The notes under the pieces are model-generated. The model searched no databases and had not been told where the DNA came from. It saw nothing but the letters and a program-made list of their open reading frames with translations. Both the position numbers and the translations under genes were made by a program. From JAAFJM01 sp964529175 (GTDB lineage: Bacteria > Bacteroidota > Bacteroidia > UKL13-3), in contig CAZGVO010000013.1 of assembly GCA_964529175.1 (NCBI GenBank), forward strand, positions 1 through 64,000: 64,000 nt of DNA. The letters are read 5' to 3'. Of this stretch, positions 63,502-64,000 are shown in pieces. Within the stretch, counting starts at the first letter, position 1. Each line of letters opens with the position of its first letter.

Positions 63502-64000
63502 ATGATAAATATAACTTTACCAGACGGTTCCGTTCGCTCGTATGAACGGGGAGCAACCGCCTTAGACGTAGCCAAATCAATTAGTGAAGGATTGGCTAGA
63601 AATGTATTAGCAGCAAAAGTAAATGGACAAACTGTAGACGCAACGCGCCCAATTAACGATGATGCTTCTTTAACCCTTTTAACTTGGAACGATTTAGAAG
63701 GAAAACAAACCATGTGGCACTCATCGGCTCATTTAATGGCTGAAGCCTTAGAAGCCCTTTATCCAGGTGTTAAATTTGGAATTGGTCCTGCTTTAGAAAG
63801 TGGTTTTTATTACGATGTTGATTTTAACGGACAATCATTTTCGACCGAAGACCTAAAAAAGGTTGAAGACAAAATGATGGAATTAGCCAAGCAAAGCAGT
63901 GTTTATAACCGCCAGGAAGTAAGCAAGGCTGACGCCATTAGCTATTTTACCGAAAAAGGTGATGAGTACAAGCTAGAACTTTTGCAAGATTTAGCTGATG
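63502..64000 (+). CDS. thrS: Threonine--tRNA ligase, N-terminal part (3' truncated)
   Basis: 166 complete codons from ATG 63502; the rest runs off the window. The TGS domain (1-61) reads MINITLPDGSVRSYERGATA and includes VLAAKVNGQTVD. The editing domain begins with HSSAHLMAEAL, whose HxxxH motif binds the mis-charged serine-tRNA site metal. GPALESGFYYDVDF follows. It is expressed rightwards after an apparently structured leader. It charges tRNA-Thr. Confidence 0.96.
   Translation, partial: MINITLPDGSVRSYERGATALDVAKSISEGLARNVLAAKVNGQTVDATRPINDDASLTLLTWNDLEGKQTMWHSSAHLMAEALEALYPGVKFGIGPALESGFYYDVDFNGQSFSTEDLKKVEDKMMELAKQSSVYNRQEVSKADAISYFTEKGDEYKLELLQDLAD

Noticed and set aside
1..64000. CRISPR arrays, prophage, insertion sequences
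   Set aside because: No regularly spaced identical repeats, transposase or phage structural gene was seen.

Overview
The window is a piece of an AT-rich chromosome from a member of the Bacteroidota, probably a free-living Chitinophagales/Cytophagales-like lineage. The evidence is a tuf-tRNA-Trp-secE-nusG-rplKAJL-rpoBC locus of Bacteroidota type, five proteins with type IX secretion (T9SS) sorting domains (four type A, one CHU_C/type B), two LruC-domain lipoproteins, a one-anchor (SdhC-A-B) succinate dehydrogenase, a Bacteroidota-type LytS/LytTR pair and many TPR, beta-helix and DUF proteins. No phage, IS element, CRISPR array or plasmid function is visible.

Layout. 1-11801 is the translation/transcription block, broken by three strong RNA hairpins (tuf/tRNA, rplL/rpoB, rpoB/rpoC). 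11895-20121 holds a TPR sensor kinase, an overlapping LytTR regulator and an 1833-residue secreted beta-helix protein. 20217-24617 carries housekeeping and small genes: GNAT, an RmlD-like reductase, a helix-hairpin-helix protein and acyl-CoA dehydrogenase. 24702-33015 is a minus-strand accessory stretch. It includes a hydrolase whose nucleophile serine is replaced, a three-gene lipid-type operon (fatty-acid hydroxylase, a ketosynthase III fused to a heme-oxygenase-like diiron domain, an unknown protein), a CYTH protein, a frameshifted TfoX-like gene and a CPCC protein. 33202-36690 encodes a secreted protein of four DUF4394 units at an exact 263-residue period. 36801-40568 holds two unknowns, one a 1029-residue protein with an N-terminal cold-shock domain and C-terminal zinc-finger-like cysteines. 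40736-46572 ends in a periplasmic cluster with heme-binding motifs, a beta-barrel, an L,D-transpeptidase and YceI. 46624-57411 has an AraC regulator, lepB, dapB, an FAD reductase, a CHU_C protein and sdhCAB. 57739-62506 has two LruC lipoproteins flanking a DUF808 gene. thrS begins at 63502 and runs off the end.

Working together: the first block makes EF-Tu, Sec translocon, ribosomal stalk and RNA polymerase subunits. The T9SS and LruC proteins are surface or secreted products whose signal peptides would be cleaved by LepB or the lipoprotein pathway. The 42811-46572 genes look like one envelope redox/stress unit. The best candidates for undescribed biology are the ketosynthase-diiron fusion operon, the cold-shock/zinc protein, the duplicated LruC pair with a beta-solenoid insert, and the C-x4-CH lipoproteins. 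Coordinates of RNA structures and starts were worked out by hand; family assignments rest on recognised motifs, not on searches.
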